Assembly (NCBI GenBank): GCA_947575745.1 | Contig: CANPOS010000003.1 | Location: 18,967-82,966, forward strand | Reading direction: 5' to 3' | Length of the DNA stretch: 64,000 bases | Origin: an uncultured Clostridium sp. | GTDB taxonomy: Bacteria; Bacillota; Clostridia; TANB77; CAG-508 | Shown here: piece by piece, positions 30,117 through 38,871 of the stretch | Numbering within the stretch: the first letter of the stretch is position 1 | Layout: every line of letters starts with the position of its first letter | Notes under the pieces: generated by a model | The model's database searches: none | Told to the model about the DNA's origin: nothing | The model's input: only the letters and a program-made list of their open reading frames with translations | Program-made: the position numbers and the translations under genes

Positions 30117-30145
30117 TTGACAAATATTAAACTATCATTTATAAT
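30117..30145 (+). promoter_or_regulatory. Consensus sigma-A promoter
   Basis: TTGACA (30117-30122), 17-nt spacer, TATAAT (30140-30145): perfect consensus. It drives the small HTH gene at 30177 and faces away from the integrase side. Confidence 0.85.
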
Positions 30146-30176
30146 AGAATTAGTTTAATAGAAAAGAGGTACACAT

Positions 30177-30392
30177 ATGAGTATTAAAGAACAAATAAAA
30201 ATTGCACTAATTCAAAGGAATATGACTTTGACTGAGTTATATAACCAATTAAAAGATAAATATAACAAAGATTATAGTTTGCAAAATTTAAGTTCTAAAA
30301 TAAACAGGAATACTTTAAAATACACAGAAGTACAAGAAATTGCGGACATCTTGCAGTATGACATTATATGGCAAGACAATACTAACAAATAA
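30177..30392 (+). CDS. Small HTH regulator of the element
   Basis: 71 residues resembling small Cro/XRE-type proteins (LTELYNQLKDKYNKDYSLQNLSSKINRN, then EVQEIADILQYDIIW). AGAGGTACACAT precedes the ATG. Divergent from the integrase side, so probably the element's repressor. Confidence 0.7.
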   Translation: MSIKEQIKIALIQRNMTLTELYNQLKDKYNKDYSLQNLSSKINRNTLKYTEVQEIADILQYDIIWQDNTNK

Positions 30393-30414
30393 GTTTGTAT
30401 CTTCTATGCTAATT

Positions 30415-30639
30415 TTACTTTTTAACTTTTGTTACTTGAAATATTGGTATATAATGCTCGTTTAATACAATTAATTGATGTGGATTATTATAGGGTTGTA
30501 TAAAATAAAGTCCTGTATATTGATGTGATTTATCTATAATAATGCCTTTGTTTTTTGTATTGTTTCTAACAAATTCTACTATATCACCAACATATAGCAT
30601 ATTTCCTTTTACATCTCTTAAGTTTATATCTTTTGACAT
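30415..30639 (-). CDS. Small element protein of unknown function
   Basis: 74 residues from MSKDINLRD, chosen because AAAGGTGGTG lies upstream. Beta-rich with an SH3-like look (MLYVGDIVEFVRNN). No family identified. The 200 nt upstream (30660-30850) hold no gene; a partial hairpin AAAAAGGGTTTTAAGGC lies there. Confidence 0.5.
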   Translation of the reverse strand: MSKDINLRDVKGNMLYVGDIVEFVRNNTKNKGIIIDKSHQYTGLYFIQPYNNPHQLIVLNEHYIPIFQVTKVKK

Positions 30640-30850
30640 TTTCTGCACCACCTTTATAATTTTATTTTAATAGCATACCCCACCCCTATAATACAAGTAG
30701 AAGCGGGGGATATATTACTTCCTTAAAAATTCCTATTTCATAAAAAGGGTTTTAAGGCTTTTTTATTTTTAGACATATAATTACTTGTCTTTTGCATATA
30801 AATTTACTATACACTAATCTGTGCTATGCTAAATGTAGTTAAAATCAATT

Positions 30851-31102
30851 TTAGTATTGACCTATAACAGCTGTTTTTGAGAATACTACATTCATTCTTT
30901 TTTTGTCTGCAAATGGTATGTCTCAATATGCACCACTTATTTGTCCTTGTATATAATATGTATGTGTTGGTTCTCCTAGTTTAGCTTTTAATCTGTTATA
31001 TACTGGAAACCTACTTGTATAGCACCTTACACTTTTTTCAAAGTAGTCTATATTTATTATTGCTTCTTGTTCTTCTAATAGTGTTTTATAAAATTTTTTC
31101 AT
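30851..31102 (-). pseudogene. Element gene interrupted by in-frame TGA
   Basis: ATG at 31102 (MKKFYKTLLEEQEAI...) runs 59 codons to TGA at 30923-30925. The same frame then continues for 23 more codons (DIPFADKKRMNVVFS) to TAA at 30851. The sequence on both sides looks coding, with ISGAY before and DIPF after the TGA, where tryptophan would be plausible. It is either a nonsense-mutated gene or a recoded TGA; I cannot tell which. Confidence 0.5.
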
Positions 31103-31207
31103 ATTATTTTCTCCAATCTTCTTTATTTTAGGTTACCTTGTTTTATATAAATCTATATATTAAAAGTAACATTGTCTTATATAATTATTTTTATTAAAAA
31201 TTTATCG

Positions 31208-31386
31208 TATGTTAAATCACACATATCATATATGTAAAATCACATATATTGACTTTCGTTTTGTTTTGTTAATATGTGTTAAATCACACAACAGTCTTTT
31301 TCGTTATAACTCTTGTTATTCTAATATTAAAATAACATTTTTTTATTTTTAGTTTTTATCTATTAATATGTGTGAAATAACATATC
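31208..31386. repeat. Iteron-like repeats upstream of the Rep-like gene
   Basis: Three direct copies of a G(T)TAAAATCACAyA-type motif at 31211, 31234 and 31278 (GTTAAATCACACATAT, GTAAAATCACATATAT, GTTAAATCACACAAC) and one inverted copy, ATGTGTGAAATAACAT, near 31368. They lie just beyond the 3' end of the winged-helix gene in an AT-rich stretch without genes (31130-31400). This fits protein-binding sites for replication or excision. Confidence 0.5.
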
Positions 31387-31406
31387 CTTTATATTCTTAC
31401 CATCAA

Positions 31407-31842
31407 CTATGAACTTTTTTTAGGTTTTCTTTTATATCTTTTATATGTATCAGGTATATAAAATTTATCAGTGCCATAATATTTCCAGTTATCTACAAAA
31501 CCATATATACTAACAGTCATTGTTGGAACTCCACTTACTACTTGTCGAATAAAGCCACAGTCAATTAGTTTGTCTATATCAGCCCTAAAAGTTCGTGTAT
31601 CTCCATATTTTGTTTTAACTTCTGTTGTAGGAATAGATATATTGTCCTTATTAGTTTCAAGTGTTCTTGAATTTACTGTAAACTTTGATTTTAAGTGTAA
31701 ATATAAACCGCTGTTGTCTAAAACTTAATTGTTGCCAAGCAAGTGATTTTTGCATATCTCTACATATTTTTGTAAAGTCATACTTTTGATTAGCACTTTC
31801 AAAATCATAGTTTGTTGGAGGCTTTGGTCTATTACTTTTCCT
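31407..31842 (-). CDS. Rep-like winged-helix protein (one CGGN site)
   Basis: Open from about 31842 to the TAG at 31407. CGGT at 31708-31710 turns two short fragments into one protein: WQQLSFRQQGLYLHLKSKF, then IPTTEVKTKYGDTRTFRADID, a winged-helix-like pattern found in small Firmicute mobile elements. The start is unresolved: ATG at 31755 gives 115 residues, while upstream coding-like sequence (RPKPPTNYDFESANQKYDF) has no standard start. I call it Rep-like from context and from the neighbouring iteron-like repeats only. Confidence 0.55.
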
Positions 31843-32019
31843 TTATTTCACCGCCTTTACTATACTTGTATTGTTGTATAGAATGTAGTAAAATAAATAT
31901 AAATAAACTTATACATATTTAATTGAATAGTTTATATTTGTTGGAGCAACATTTTAATGGAGAGAGGGAAAAGCCTTAAAATATTGCTCTTTTATTTATA
32001 TAAATTTTACTTATTTCTA

Positions 32020-32244
32020 TTATTCATCTTTGTTAGTTCTTCTTTTACTTAAATACTGCTTGAATGCGTTTAGTTCTACTTGATTTTTCTTACCTATTTT
32101 CAATACTGGCAGTTCTTTGTCGTATGCAAATAATCTTTTAACTACATTGTCTGACCAGCCCGTGTACTTCATTACATCTTTCATATCAAGTAATATTAGT
32201 TCTTTTTCTACTATTGTTTCTTGTGCTTTTGTCCTTAAAATCAA
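32020..32244 (-). CDS. AlpA/excisionase-like HTH protein
   Basis: About 74 residues with a MerR/HTH_17-type DNA-binding region (LLDMKDVMKYTGWSDNVVKRLF...LPVLKIGKKNQVELNAFKQYL). It probably regulates or directs excision. The start (TTG at 32244) is uncertain because AGGAG lies too close to it. Adjacent to another HTH gene. Confidence 0.65.
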   Translation of the reverse strand: MILRTKAQETIVEKELILLDMKDVMKYTGWSDNVVKRLFAYDKELPVLKIGKKNQVELNAFKQYLSKRRTNKDE

Positions 32245-32247
32245 CTC

Positions 32248-32427
32248 CTATTTTCTTTCTTTTATAATTTCTTTAATACCGTTTAATGCTTTTTCTTTAT
32301 CTTCTTTTGATAGTTCGTGTCTTAACTTTCTGCATAAACTAAATTCTGTTATTCCCAATTTTTCTGCTAATTGCCATTGTTTTATATTATGTTTAAGCAT
32401 TTCGGCTCGTATTTCATAATTACTCAT
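32248..32427 (-). CDS. Small HTH protein of the element
   Basis: 59 residues from MSNYEIRAEM, with AAGGAGG 8 nt upstream. The segment IKQWQLAEKLGITEFSLCRKLR is a clear helix-turn-helix. It likely partners the AlpA-like gene downstream. The 400 nt upstream (32435-32840) hold no gene, only the promoter of the toxin-antitoxin pair. Confidence 0.7.
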   Translation of the reverse strand: MSNYEIRAEMLKHNIKQWQLAEKLGITEFSLCRKLRHELSKEDKEKALNGIKEIIKERK

Positions 32428-32795
32428 TTGCATTTCCTCCTTTCACAGTTAATATAAGTTTATAAACGACAAATAGAAGCCCAAATACAGGCGAATATAA
32501 TTCACCTATACTTGAACTTCTATTTAATTTATAACATTTATTTAATTCTATTTTATTTGTGTTATTTAGCCTTCGACATTGCTCCTTTTTACTTATATTC
32601 CTTATGCTAACAACATATAATTGTCCTTACAAGTATATTTATACCATAAATGATTAGCTAAAGTCAAGTGTATTTGCTAATTTTTTATATGAAAATTTTA
32701 TGAAATTTTTAATATTTAGCTAAATAAGTATAGAATGTAAGTATAATATCACATTTTTTGTAAATAATAATATTATATATTATAAAGATATTGTA

Positions 32796-32824
32796 TTGAC
32801 ATTGTATTTATAAAATGTTATAAT
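32796..32824 (+). promoter_or_regulatory. Consensus promoter of the toxin-antitoxin pair
   Basis: TTGACA (32796-32801), 17-nt spacer, TATAAT (32819-32824), 25 nt ahead of the antitoxin ATG. Autorepression by the antitoxin complex would be usual for such pairs. Confidence 0.85.
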
Positions 32825-32849
32825 TTTATTATAGAAAGAGGTGATATTT

Positions 32850-33122
32850 ATGGCTCAAACATTAGTTAATTTTAGAATAGACGAAGCTACAAAAAAACAA
32901 ATGGAACAAATATGTAGTGAATTAGGAATAACAATGTCTACAGCATTTAATATATTTGCTAAAAAAGTAATTCGTGAAAAGAGAATACCTTTTGATGTTT
33001 CTATTGACCCATTTTATTCTGAAAGTAATATGAAAGCATTATCTAAATCAATAGAGGAATTAGAACAAGGCAAAGTAGTTATAAAATCAATGGAAGAATT
33101 AGAGGCGATGGCAGATGAATAA
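32850..33122 (+). CDS. RelB/DinJ-type antitoxin
   Basis: 90 residues: an N-terminal ribbon-helix-helix (TLVNFRIDEATKKQMEQICSE) and STAFNIFAKKVIRE as in DinJ antitoxins, then an acidic toxin-binding tail. ATG at 32850 follows AGAGGTGAT. Overlaps the toxin gene by 8 nt (GATGAATAA), typical of coupled pairs. Confidence 0.85.
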   Translation: MAQTLVNFRIDEATKKQMEQICSELGITMSTAFNIFAKKVIREKRIPFDVSIDPFYSESNMKALSKSIEELEQGKVVIKSMEELEAMADE

Positions 33123-33379
33123 TTTATCATTCACAAATAGTGCTTGGGAAGAATATTGCTATTGGCAAATGCAAGATAAAAAAACATTAAAAAGAATAAA
33201 TCTATTACTAGCAGATATACAAAGAAACAGTTTTGAACGGACTAGGAAAGCCAGAGCCTTTAAAAGAAAATTTAAGTGGCTATTGGAGCAGAAGAATTGA
33301 TGAAGCCAATAGATTAGTTTATAGAATAGTAAATAGTCAAATAGAAATAATACAATGTAAAGGGCATTATAATGACTAA
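33115..33379 (+). CDS. Txe/YoeB-family toxin (one CGGN site)
   Basis: 87 residues. CGGA at 33238-33240 restores FEGLGKPEPLKENLSGYW, then SRRIDEANRLVYRIV and CKGHYND, the conserved centre and catalytic end (His-Tyr) of Txe/YoeB mRNA interferases. In triplet reading the protein stops after 61 residues without active-site residues. It acts on mRNA at the ribosome and is held by the adjacent antitoxin. Confidence 0.9.
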
Positions 33380-33545
33380 CATATTTTATACTGCAATAAA
33401 TACTGCAACGCAAAAACACTATGAAAATATTTCAAATATATTATCAATATACTAGCAATATATTATATTGAATTTATTGTTATTAAAAGTACTGTGAACA
33501 TATTACGAAAATACATTGAAAATACTAGCAAAAAGCGATATTTGC

Positions 33546-33557
33546 TCATCTGCACCA
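33546..33557. repeat. Right attachment repeat (att)
   Basis: TCATCTGCACCA, identical to the last 12 nt of tRNA-Leu (28427-28438). It marks the right end of the integrated element. Confidence 0.8.
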
Positions 33558-33562
33558 TGGGT

Positions 33563-33600
33563 GAGTAAGGAAATAGCGTTTTTCCTTACTCGTATTTTTT
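33563..33600 (+). terminator. Probable former tRNA-Leu terminator
   Basis: GAGTAAGGAAA (33563-33573) with TTTCCTTACTC (33581-33591), then GTATTTTTTT. Its position just past the right att repeat suggests it followed tRNA-Leu before the element inserted. Confidence 0.75.
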
Positions 33601-33642
33601 TACCTTTATTGGAAATTTTCTAATCTTTTGCTAATCTAGCAA

Positions 33643-34278
33643 TTACCATGTTTTTAAAAATATATCAAAAGTACGTATTCCTGATGAATAAGGTGCTATA
33701 TCATATTGCTGAAAATAAATAACTATACTATTGGGAGTTAAATAAAAATTTTCAGGATTAAAAGTCTCTAATACTAAATTGCAAGTATTATCAAAATAAA
33801 TTTCTGGTTCTTTTGCTATTTGTAAATTTATTTCTTTTAATATATCAATCATAAAATAAGGATTATTTGGAAATAAGTCTGCAAGTTGTATCATAGTTCC
33901 TTGAAATAAATTCCAATTCTGCGATGTTCTTATTGTATTTCCATGTGCTCCTCCTGTAAAAGTATATTCGTCAATATATAAACTAACAAGATTATCTCTA
34001 TTCATTGTTATATAAATTTTTCTGTATACTTCATATACCATTATAGGATAACCATTTTCTTTATTATATTTATAAATTTCAACCGCCTCATTATACAACT
34101 CGTCTTCAACCCTATTTTTTATATCAAATGCTAATTTTTTATTATAATTATTAAATTGCATTTTTCCAAATTCAAATCTAGTTTCAATAATGCTCGGGTA
34201 TTCTATATGATACTTAAGTACAACTTCCCCATTATATAACATTTCTTTTTCTATTACATTTGTTTTAATATAATTCAT
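33643..34278 (-). CDS. DUF3298/DUF4163-type protein
   Basis: 211 residues with the DUF3298 ending pattern (DEYTFTGGAHGNT, LADLFPNN, NFYLTPNSIVIYFQQYDIAPYSSG), related to the extracytoplasmic part of RsiV-type anti-sigma factors. No signal peptide or anchor is visible at the N-terminus (MNYIKTNVIEKEML), which is odd for this family. Function unknown. Intact frame. Confidence 0.75.
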   Translation of the reverse strand: MNYIKTNVIEKEMLYNGEVVLKYHIEYPSIIETRFEFGKMQFNNYNKKLAFDIKNRVEDELYNEAVEIYKYNKENGYPIMVYEVYRKIYITMNRDNLVSLYIDEYTFTGGAHGNTIRTSQNWNLFQGTMIQLADLFPNNPYFMIDILKEINLQIAKEPEIYFDNTCNLVLETFNPENFYLTPNSIVIYFQQYDIAPYSSGIRTFDIFLKTW

Positions 34279-34337
34279 AAGCCCTCCTTAATTTATTTTA
34301 TGAATTGCATTAAAGTTTTGTTATATATCCAAATTTT

Positions 34338-34364
34338 AGAGTAGCAAAAGTGCTACTCTTTTTA
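34338..34364 (+). terminator. Terminator-like hairpin
   Basis: AGAGTAGCA (34338-34346) with TGCTACTCT (34351-34359), then TTTTTA. Between the DUF3298 gene and repeat R2; no plus-strand gene lies just upstream. Confidence 0.5.
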
Positions 34365-34367
34365 TTG

Positions 34368-34530
34368 AATAGGAAAAATCTACTTTTATCTTGGCTTAAT
34401 ATAGGATTTTTCCGTATTCAACAAGGTTAATTTACCTTGGACTGTGCATATTTGCGAATCAAAATGCACATGTGTGTGTCGGAAGCTTTGCTTCCGCTAA
34501 CGCACAATTTTCTTATATTGTGAATGCGAC
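34368..34530. repeat. Dispersed intergenic repeat R2
   Basis: Second copy of the repeat at 75-235 (AACAAGGTTAA, TTACCTTGG, CTGTGCATATTTGCGAA, CAAAATGCACATGTG), here extended by GGAAGCTTTGCTTCC. It lies about 90 nt ahead of the tRNA-Gly gene. Confidence 0.6.
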
Positions 34531-34621
34531 AATTTTCTACGTCCCCAATGTTGCAAAAAAATTCCATCATAATGTCTAGACTATTTTAATATTTTGTGAT
34601 AGAATAATATATAAATATTTT

Positions 34622-34695
<74 letters not shown>

Positions 34696-34768
34696 AAAAA
34701 GCTAAAAAGCAGCATGTAAGATAAAATATCTTATGTGTTTTTTCTTATTAAAAAGGAGTACACCCTCA

Positions 34769-35194
34769 ATGCAAGAATACATCTCTAAAAATGAAACTGA
34801 TACAATAGCTTTTGCTAAAAATTTTGCTAAAAATCTCTCAAAAGATGATATTATCGTCTTAAGTGGAGATTTAGGCTCTGGTAAAACAAAATTTACTCAA
34901 GGCATACTTGAGCTCTTTGGACTTGAAAATGAAATTTCTAGCCCTACTTTTACTATTGTTAATGAATATAAAAATGAAAGTATCTCTATATATCATTTTG
35001 ATGTTTATCGTTTAAATAATGAAGATGATTTCTTAGATATTGGCGGAGATGAATACTTTGGAAAAGGTATTTGCATTATTGAATGGGGCGAAATTATAAA
35101 GCCTATCCTTCCCCCTAATACTATCTGGATTGATTTTAAAAAAGACGAAAATGACGAAAATGCTAGAATTATAAATATTAAGTTTGAAAAATAA
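34769..35194 (+). CDS. tsaE: tRNA t6A synthesis ATPase TsaE
   Basis: 141 residues from MQEYISKNET, with AAAGGAG upstream. Walker A SGDLGSGKTKFTQG, SPTFTIVNEY, YHFDVYRL and IIEWGEII are TsaE motifs. Energises the TsaB-TsaD complex. First of tsaE-tsaB-rimI, located 74 nt after tRNA-Gly. No CGGN. Confidence 0.93.
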   Translation: MQEYISKNETDTIAFAKNFAKNLSKDDIIVLSGDLGSGKTKFTQGILELFGLENEISSPTFTIVNEYKNESISIYHFDVYRLNNEDDFLDIGGDEYFGKGICIIEWGEIIKPILPPNTIWIDFKKDENDENARIINIKFEK

Positions 35195-35226
35195 TCTGTG
35201 CATTAAGAAAGGAATTTATTGTAATT

Positions 35227-35920
35227 ATGAAAATACTTGCTATTGAAACTTCTTGCGATATAGCTTCTGTATCAATATTAGAAGATAATAATTTAATATT
35301 AGAATTAAAAGAAACTGCTGCTAAAACTCATTCTGAAGCTTTAATGCCATTAATTGATAGAGTCTTAAAAGAAACTAGTCTTTCTTTAGATAATATTGAC
35401 TTATTTGCAGTAGATAATGGCCCCCGGCTCTTTTACAGGTATTAGAATTGGACTTTCTACAATAAAGGCTTTTTGTGATGCAAAGAATAAGCCTTGTATT
35501 GCTGTTTCTGCATTAGAGGCTTTGGCATATACAGTAAATACAGATAACTCTTATATCTGCTCTATGATTGATGCAAAACATTCTAATGTTTATTATTCAA
35601 TTTTTGAAAAAAATGGTAATAATTATATAAAAATTAATGATTTCACATTTGATAATATAGATAATCTATTGTTAGTTTTAGGTAGTTTGAAAAAAAAGAT
35701 ATTTTTTGCAGGAAATTGTGGAATACTTTATAAAGATGTGATAAAATCATATTTGAAAAATGATATTTTTTTCGAGGAAGATACTCTTGTATCCTCTAAA
35801 TACGTTGGGCTTGTTGCTTTTGGCAAATTTAGTTATGGAGATATTTTATCTTCAAATACATTAAATGCACTTTACCTAAAAAAGTCTAATGCTGAAGAAA
35901 CTTTGGAGGCAAAGTCTTAA
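35227..35920 (+). CDS. tsaB: t6A complex subunit TsaB (one CGGN site)
   Basis: 230 residues. N-terminal IETSCDIASVSIL and the signature GPGSFTGIRIGLSTIKAF, whose second glycine is encoded by CGGC at 35425-35427; without it the protein ends at residue 72. This is one of only two CGGC sites, which supports fourth-base freedom. Partner of TsaD (10658). Stops 1 nt before the rimI ATG. Confidence 0.94.
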
Positions 35921-35921
35921 T

Positions 35922-36351
35922 ATGGATATATTTTTAGAGGAAATGAAACTTGCTGATTTAGAGAACATTGATTTAGAAAAATTTGACGATTTTTGGAACA
36001 AAAATATTTTAAGAGAAGAACTTTTGAGTCCCTCTTCTTATTATATTATTGCTAAATCTGACAATGATATTATAGGTTTTGCTGGAATTAAATTTCTCTT
36101 AGACGAAGCTCATATAACTAATATTGTAACTAGAATTGATAAAAGAAATAATGGAATTCGGTTCAACTCTTTTAGAAGCTTTAATTGACAAAGCAAGAGA
36201 AACTTCTATTTTAATTACTTTAGAGGTAAATGAAATAAATCTTCCAGCTATTCATCTTTATGAAAAATATGATTTTAAAAAAGTTGGCATAAGAAAAAAA
36301 TATTATGATAATAAATTTGATGCATACATTATGACAAAATATTTTAATTAA
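35922..36351 (+). CDS. rimI: Ribosomal-protein-alanine N-acetyltransferase-like GNAT (one CGGN site)
   Basis: 142 residues with the GNAT fold. CGGT at 36159-36161 supplies the acetyl-CoA pyrophosphate loop NNGIGSTLLEALI, after which come LEVNEINLPAIHLYEKYDFKKVGIRKKYY, as in RimI. The tsaE-tsaB-rimI order is standard in Firmicutes and supports the name. Start ATG at 35922. Confidence 0.92.
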
Positions 36352-36399
36352 TTTACATACGAAAAAAGCAAAATTATTTGTTTTAGAAAGGAACTTAAG

Positions 36400-38802
36400 A
36401 TGCAAAAGAAACATGAATTAAGTTATAAGAATTTAAAGGACTATTGTTCTACTTCAAAATTCAATTTTGAAACAACTGCTGAATTGGAAGCAACTGATAA
36501 AGGTATTGGCCAAGAAAGAGGAATTGTGGCTCTTGAATTTGGTTTAAATGTAGATGTAAATGGTTACAACCTTTATGTTGAAGGTCCAAGTGGCGTTGGA
36601 AAAACTATGTATACTAAAAACTATTTAAACAAAATCTCTAAAAAGAAAAAAGTACCTTGTGATTGGTGCTATTTATATAATTTTGATAATCCAAATGAGC
36701 CTATTGCCCTTTCCCTTCCTGCTGGTCAAGGAATTGAATTTCAAGAAACTATGGAAAGTTTTATAAAAGATGTTAAAGCAGACATTAATAAAACTTTTAA
36801 TAATGAAGACTTTGAAAAGGAAAAAGCTCTTATTAAACAAGAATATGAGCAAAAAAGAAGTATTCTTTTAGAAAAATTAAATAAAGAATCTATGAAGTAT
36901 GGATTTGAAGTAAAACCTGCACAAAATGGTATTTATATGATGCCTATTTATGAAGGTAGAACTTTACAAGAGGAAGAATTTAATAAACTTGATGATAGTA
37001 TCAAACAACAATATGAGGATAAATCTGGTATTGTTCAAGAACAAATTATGAGTACTATATCTGAAATAAAATTAATAGAAAAACAATCTGAAAAGAAGAT
37101 TCAAGAATGGCAATCTAATATCTCTCTTCTTACTGTTAATGTTCATATTAACTATATAAAATCTAAATATAAGAGAAATAAAAAGATATCTCAATTCTTA
37201 GATAATATCAAAAAGGACATAATGAAGAATGTTCCTCTATTTTTGGAACCTAATTCTAATAATCAAGCTACTCCCCAACCACAAATGCAACAAGGCTCTC
37301 ATCGTGAACCACCTAAACCTTGGTTAAATTACAGAGTTAATCTTTTTGTTGATAATAGTAAACTTGAAGGTGCTCCTGTTATAATGGATTCTAACTATAC
37401 TTTCCAAAATATTTTTGGAAAATTGGAATATGAAAATTATATGGGTAGTTTAAAAACTGACTATACTATGTTAAAATCTGGATTACTTCAAAAAGCTAAT
37501 GGTGGGTATATTATTTTCCAAGCAGAGGATTTGCTTTCAAACCCTGTTTGTTATGAAAATTTAAAAAGGGTTCTTCGTGTTAAAGAATTAGCTATTGACA
37601 ATACTTTAGAGCAAAGGGCTGCAATGGTAATGGTTTCTTTAAAACCTGAACCTATTCCTCTTAACTTAAAAGTTATTTTAATTGGTAATGCTAATATTTA
37701 TCATACACTATTAAGTATGGATCCTGATTTTAGAAAATTATTTAAAATCAAGGTTGAATTTGCTGATGATGCTCCAAGAACTGATGAAAATATATTGAAA
37801 TTAGCAAGATTCGTTCATTCTTTTTGTGAGCAAGAAGGATTACCTCATTTAGACAAAAATGCTGTTGCAAGAATGATAGAATATGCTTCTCGCCTTGCAA
37901 ATGATAAAACTAAACTTTCTACCAGATTTAATGATTTATCTCAAATTGTCGCAGAGGCTGCAACATGGGCTACTCTTGCTCATTCAAAAGTTGTAACAGA
38001 AGATTTTATTAATAAAGCTATTAATGAAAAAATTCAAAGGGTTAAAAAATATGATGATAGATATTCTGAAATGATAAAAGATAATACTCTTTTAATTAAT
38101 ACAACTGGTGCTGAAGTTGGACAAATAAATGGCTTAACTATTATGAGTGTCGGAGATTATAGTTTTGGAAAGCCTTCTAAGATTACTGTAAATACTTTTA
38201 CAGGAAAGTCTGGAATTATAAATATTGAACGTGAAGTTGAACTTTCTGGTTCTTCTCATTCTAAGGGTGTACTTATACTTAGTGGATATATTGGAGAATT
38301 ATTTGCTCAAGATATTCCTCTTTCCCTTTCTGCTAGTATTTGTTTTGAACAATTATATAATGGTGTTGATGGAGATAGCGCCTCAAGTACTGAACTTTAT
38401 GCCCTACTTTCGAGCCTTTCAGAGGTTCCAATAAATCAAGCTATTGCTGTTACTGGTTCTGTTAATCAAAAAGGCGAAATTCAACCAATTGGTGGCGTAA
38501 ATGAGAAAATAGAAGGATTTTATCAAGTCTGCAAAATGAGAGGATTAGACGGAAGTCATGGAGTGTTAATGCCTATACAAAATGTTAAGAACTTAAATCT
38601 TAGTAATGAAATTGTTGAAGCTGTTAAGTCTGGCATGTTTCATATTTATGCTGTTTCAACTATCGAAGAAGGTATTGAAGTTTTAACAGGAGTTCCTGCA
38701 GGTAAAAAAGATAAATCTGGAAACTTCCCTGCTGGTTCTATTAATTATCTAGCTTATGAAAAATTGAAAAAATATGCAAAAGTAAGTAAAAATTCTATAT
38801 AA
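36400..38802 (+). CDS. Lon-like (LonB/LonC-type) AAA+ protease
   Basis: 800 residues: Walker A EGPSGVGKTMYTKNY near residue 62, a long helical insertion (residues 120-310), Walker B-like GGYIIFQAEDLLS, sensor regions, then a C-terminal Lon protease domain with catalytic Ser in VDGDSASSTELYA and Lys in VNEKIEGFYQVC. ATP-dependent protease, possibly sporulation-related as for LonB. Eight hundred codons without one in-frame CGG, while GTC GGA and GAC GGA occur out of phase. Confidence 0.9.
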   Translation: MQKKHELSYKNLKDYCSTSKFNFETTAELEATDKGIGQERGIVALEFGLNVDVNGYNLYVEGPSGVGKTMYTKNYLNKISKKKKVPCDWCYLYNFDNPNEPIALSLPAGQGIEFQETMESFIKDVKADINKTFNNEDFEKEKALIKQEYEQKRSILLEKLNKESMKYGFEVKPAQNGIYMMPIYEGRTLQEEEFNKLDDSIKQQYEDKSGIVQEQIMSTISEIKLIEKQSEKKIQEWQSNISLLTVNVHINYIKSKYKRNKKISQFLDNIKKDIMKNVPLFLEPNSNNQATPQPQMQQGSHREPPKPWLNYRVNLFVDNSKLEGAPVIMDSNYTFQNIFGKLEYENYMGSLKTDYTMLKSGLLQKANGGYIIFQAEDLLSNPVCYENLKRVLRVKELAIDNTLEQRAAMVMVSLKPEPIPLNLKVILIGNANIYHTLLSMDPDFRKLFKIKVEFADDAPRTDENILKLARFVHSFCEQEGLPHLDKNAVARMIEYASRLANDKTKLSTRFNDLSQIVAEAATWATLAHSKVVTEDFINKAINEKIQRVKKYDDRYSEMIKDNTLLINTTGAEVGQINGLTIMSVGDYSFGKPSKITVNTFTGKSGIINIEREVELSGSSHSKGVLILSGYIGELFAQDIPLSLSASICFEQLYNGVDGDSASSTELYALLSSLSEVPINQAIAVTGSVNQKGEIQPIGGVNEKIEGFYQVCKMRGLDGSHGVLMPIQNVKNLNLSNEIVEAVKSGMFHIYAVSTIEEGIEVLTGVPAGKKDKSGNFPAGSINYLAYEKLKKYAKVSKNSI

Positions 38803-38871
38803 TAAATTATAAAAGGCTGACGGGAGTGGTAAAATGCACCACTCCCGTCAAACCTTTTATTCCCTTAATCG
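38799..38871. repeat. 73-bp direct repeat with terminator hairpin, copy 1
   Basis: Nearly identical to 40834-40905. Contains TGACGGGAGTGGT and ACCACTCCCGTCA as a strong hairpin plus CCTTTTAT, which serves as terminator after the lon-like gene. It ends with CCCTTAATCG, the complement of the last codons of the mini-gene at 40892-41105, so this copy is a remnant. From 38872 to 39217 I see no gene. Confidence 0.75.

Larger units (their letters stand above)
28427..33557. mobile_element. Integrated element in tRNA-Leu, 5.1 kb
   Basis: Flanked by the 12-bp direct repeat TCATCTGCACCA at 28427-28438 (the tRNA 3' end) and 33546-33557. It carries a tyrosine integrase next to the tRNA, two HTH regulators with a consensus promoter between divergent genes, an excisionase-like gene, a Rep-like winged-helix gene behind iteron-like repeats, and a toxin-antitoxin pair. 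There are no structural phage or conjugation genes, so it is a satellite or small integrative element, possibly decaying. Outside the right repeat lies the hairpin that probably was the original tRNA-Leu terminator. Confidence 0.85.

Noticed and set aside
31201..31390. CRISPR array
   Set aside because: The repeats are short, unevenly spaced and partly inverted, with no spacer-sized regular units or cas genes.
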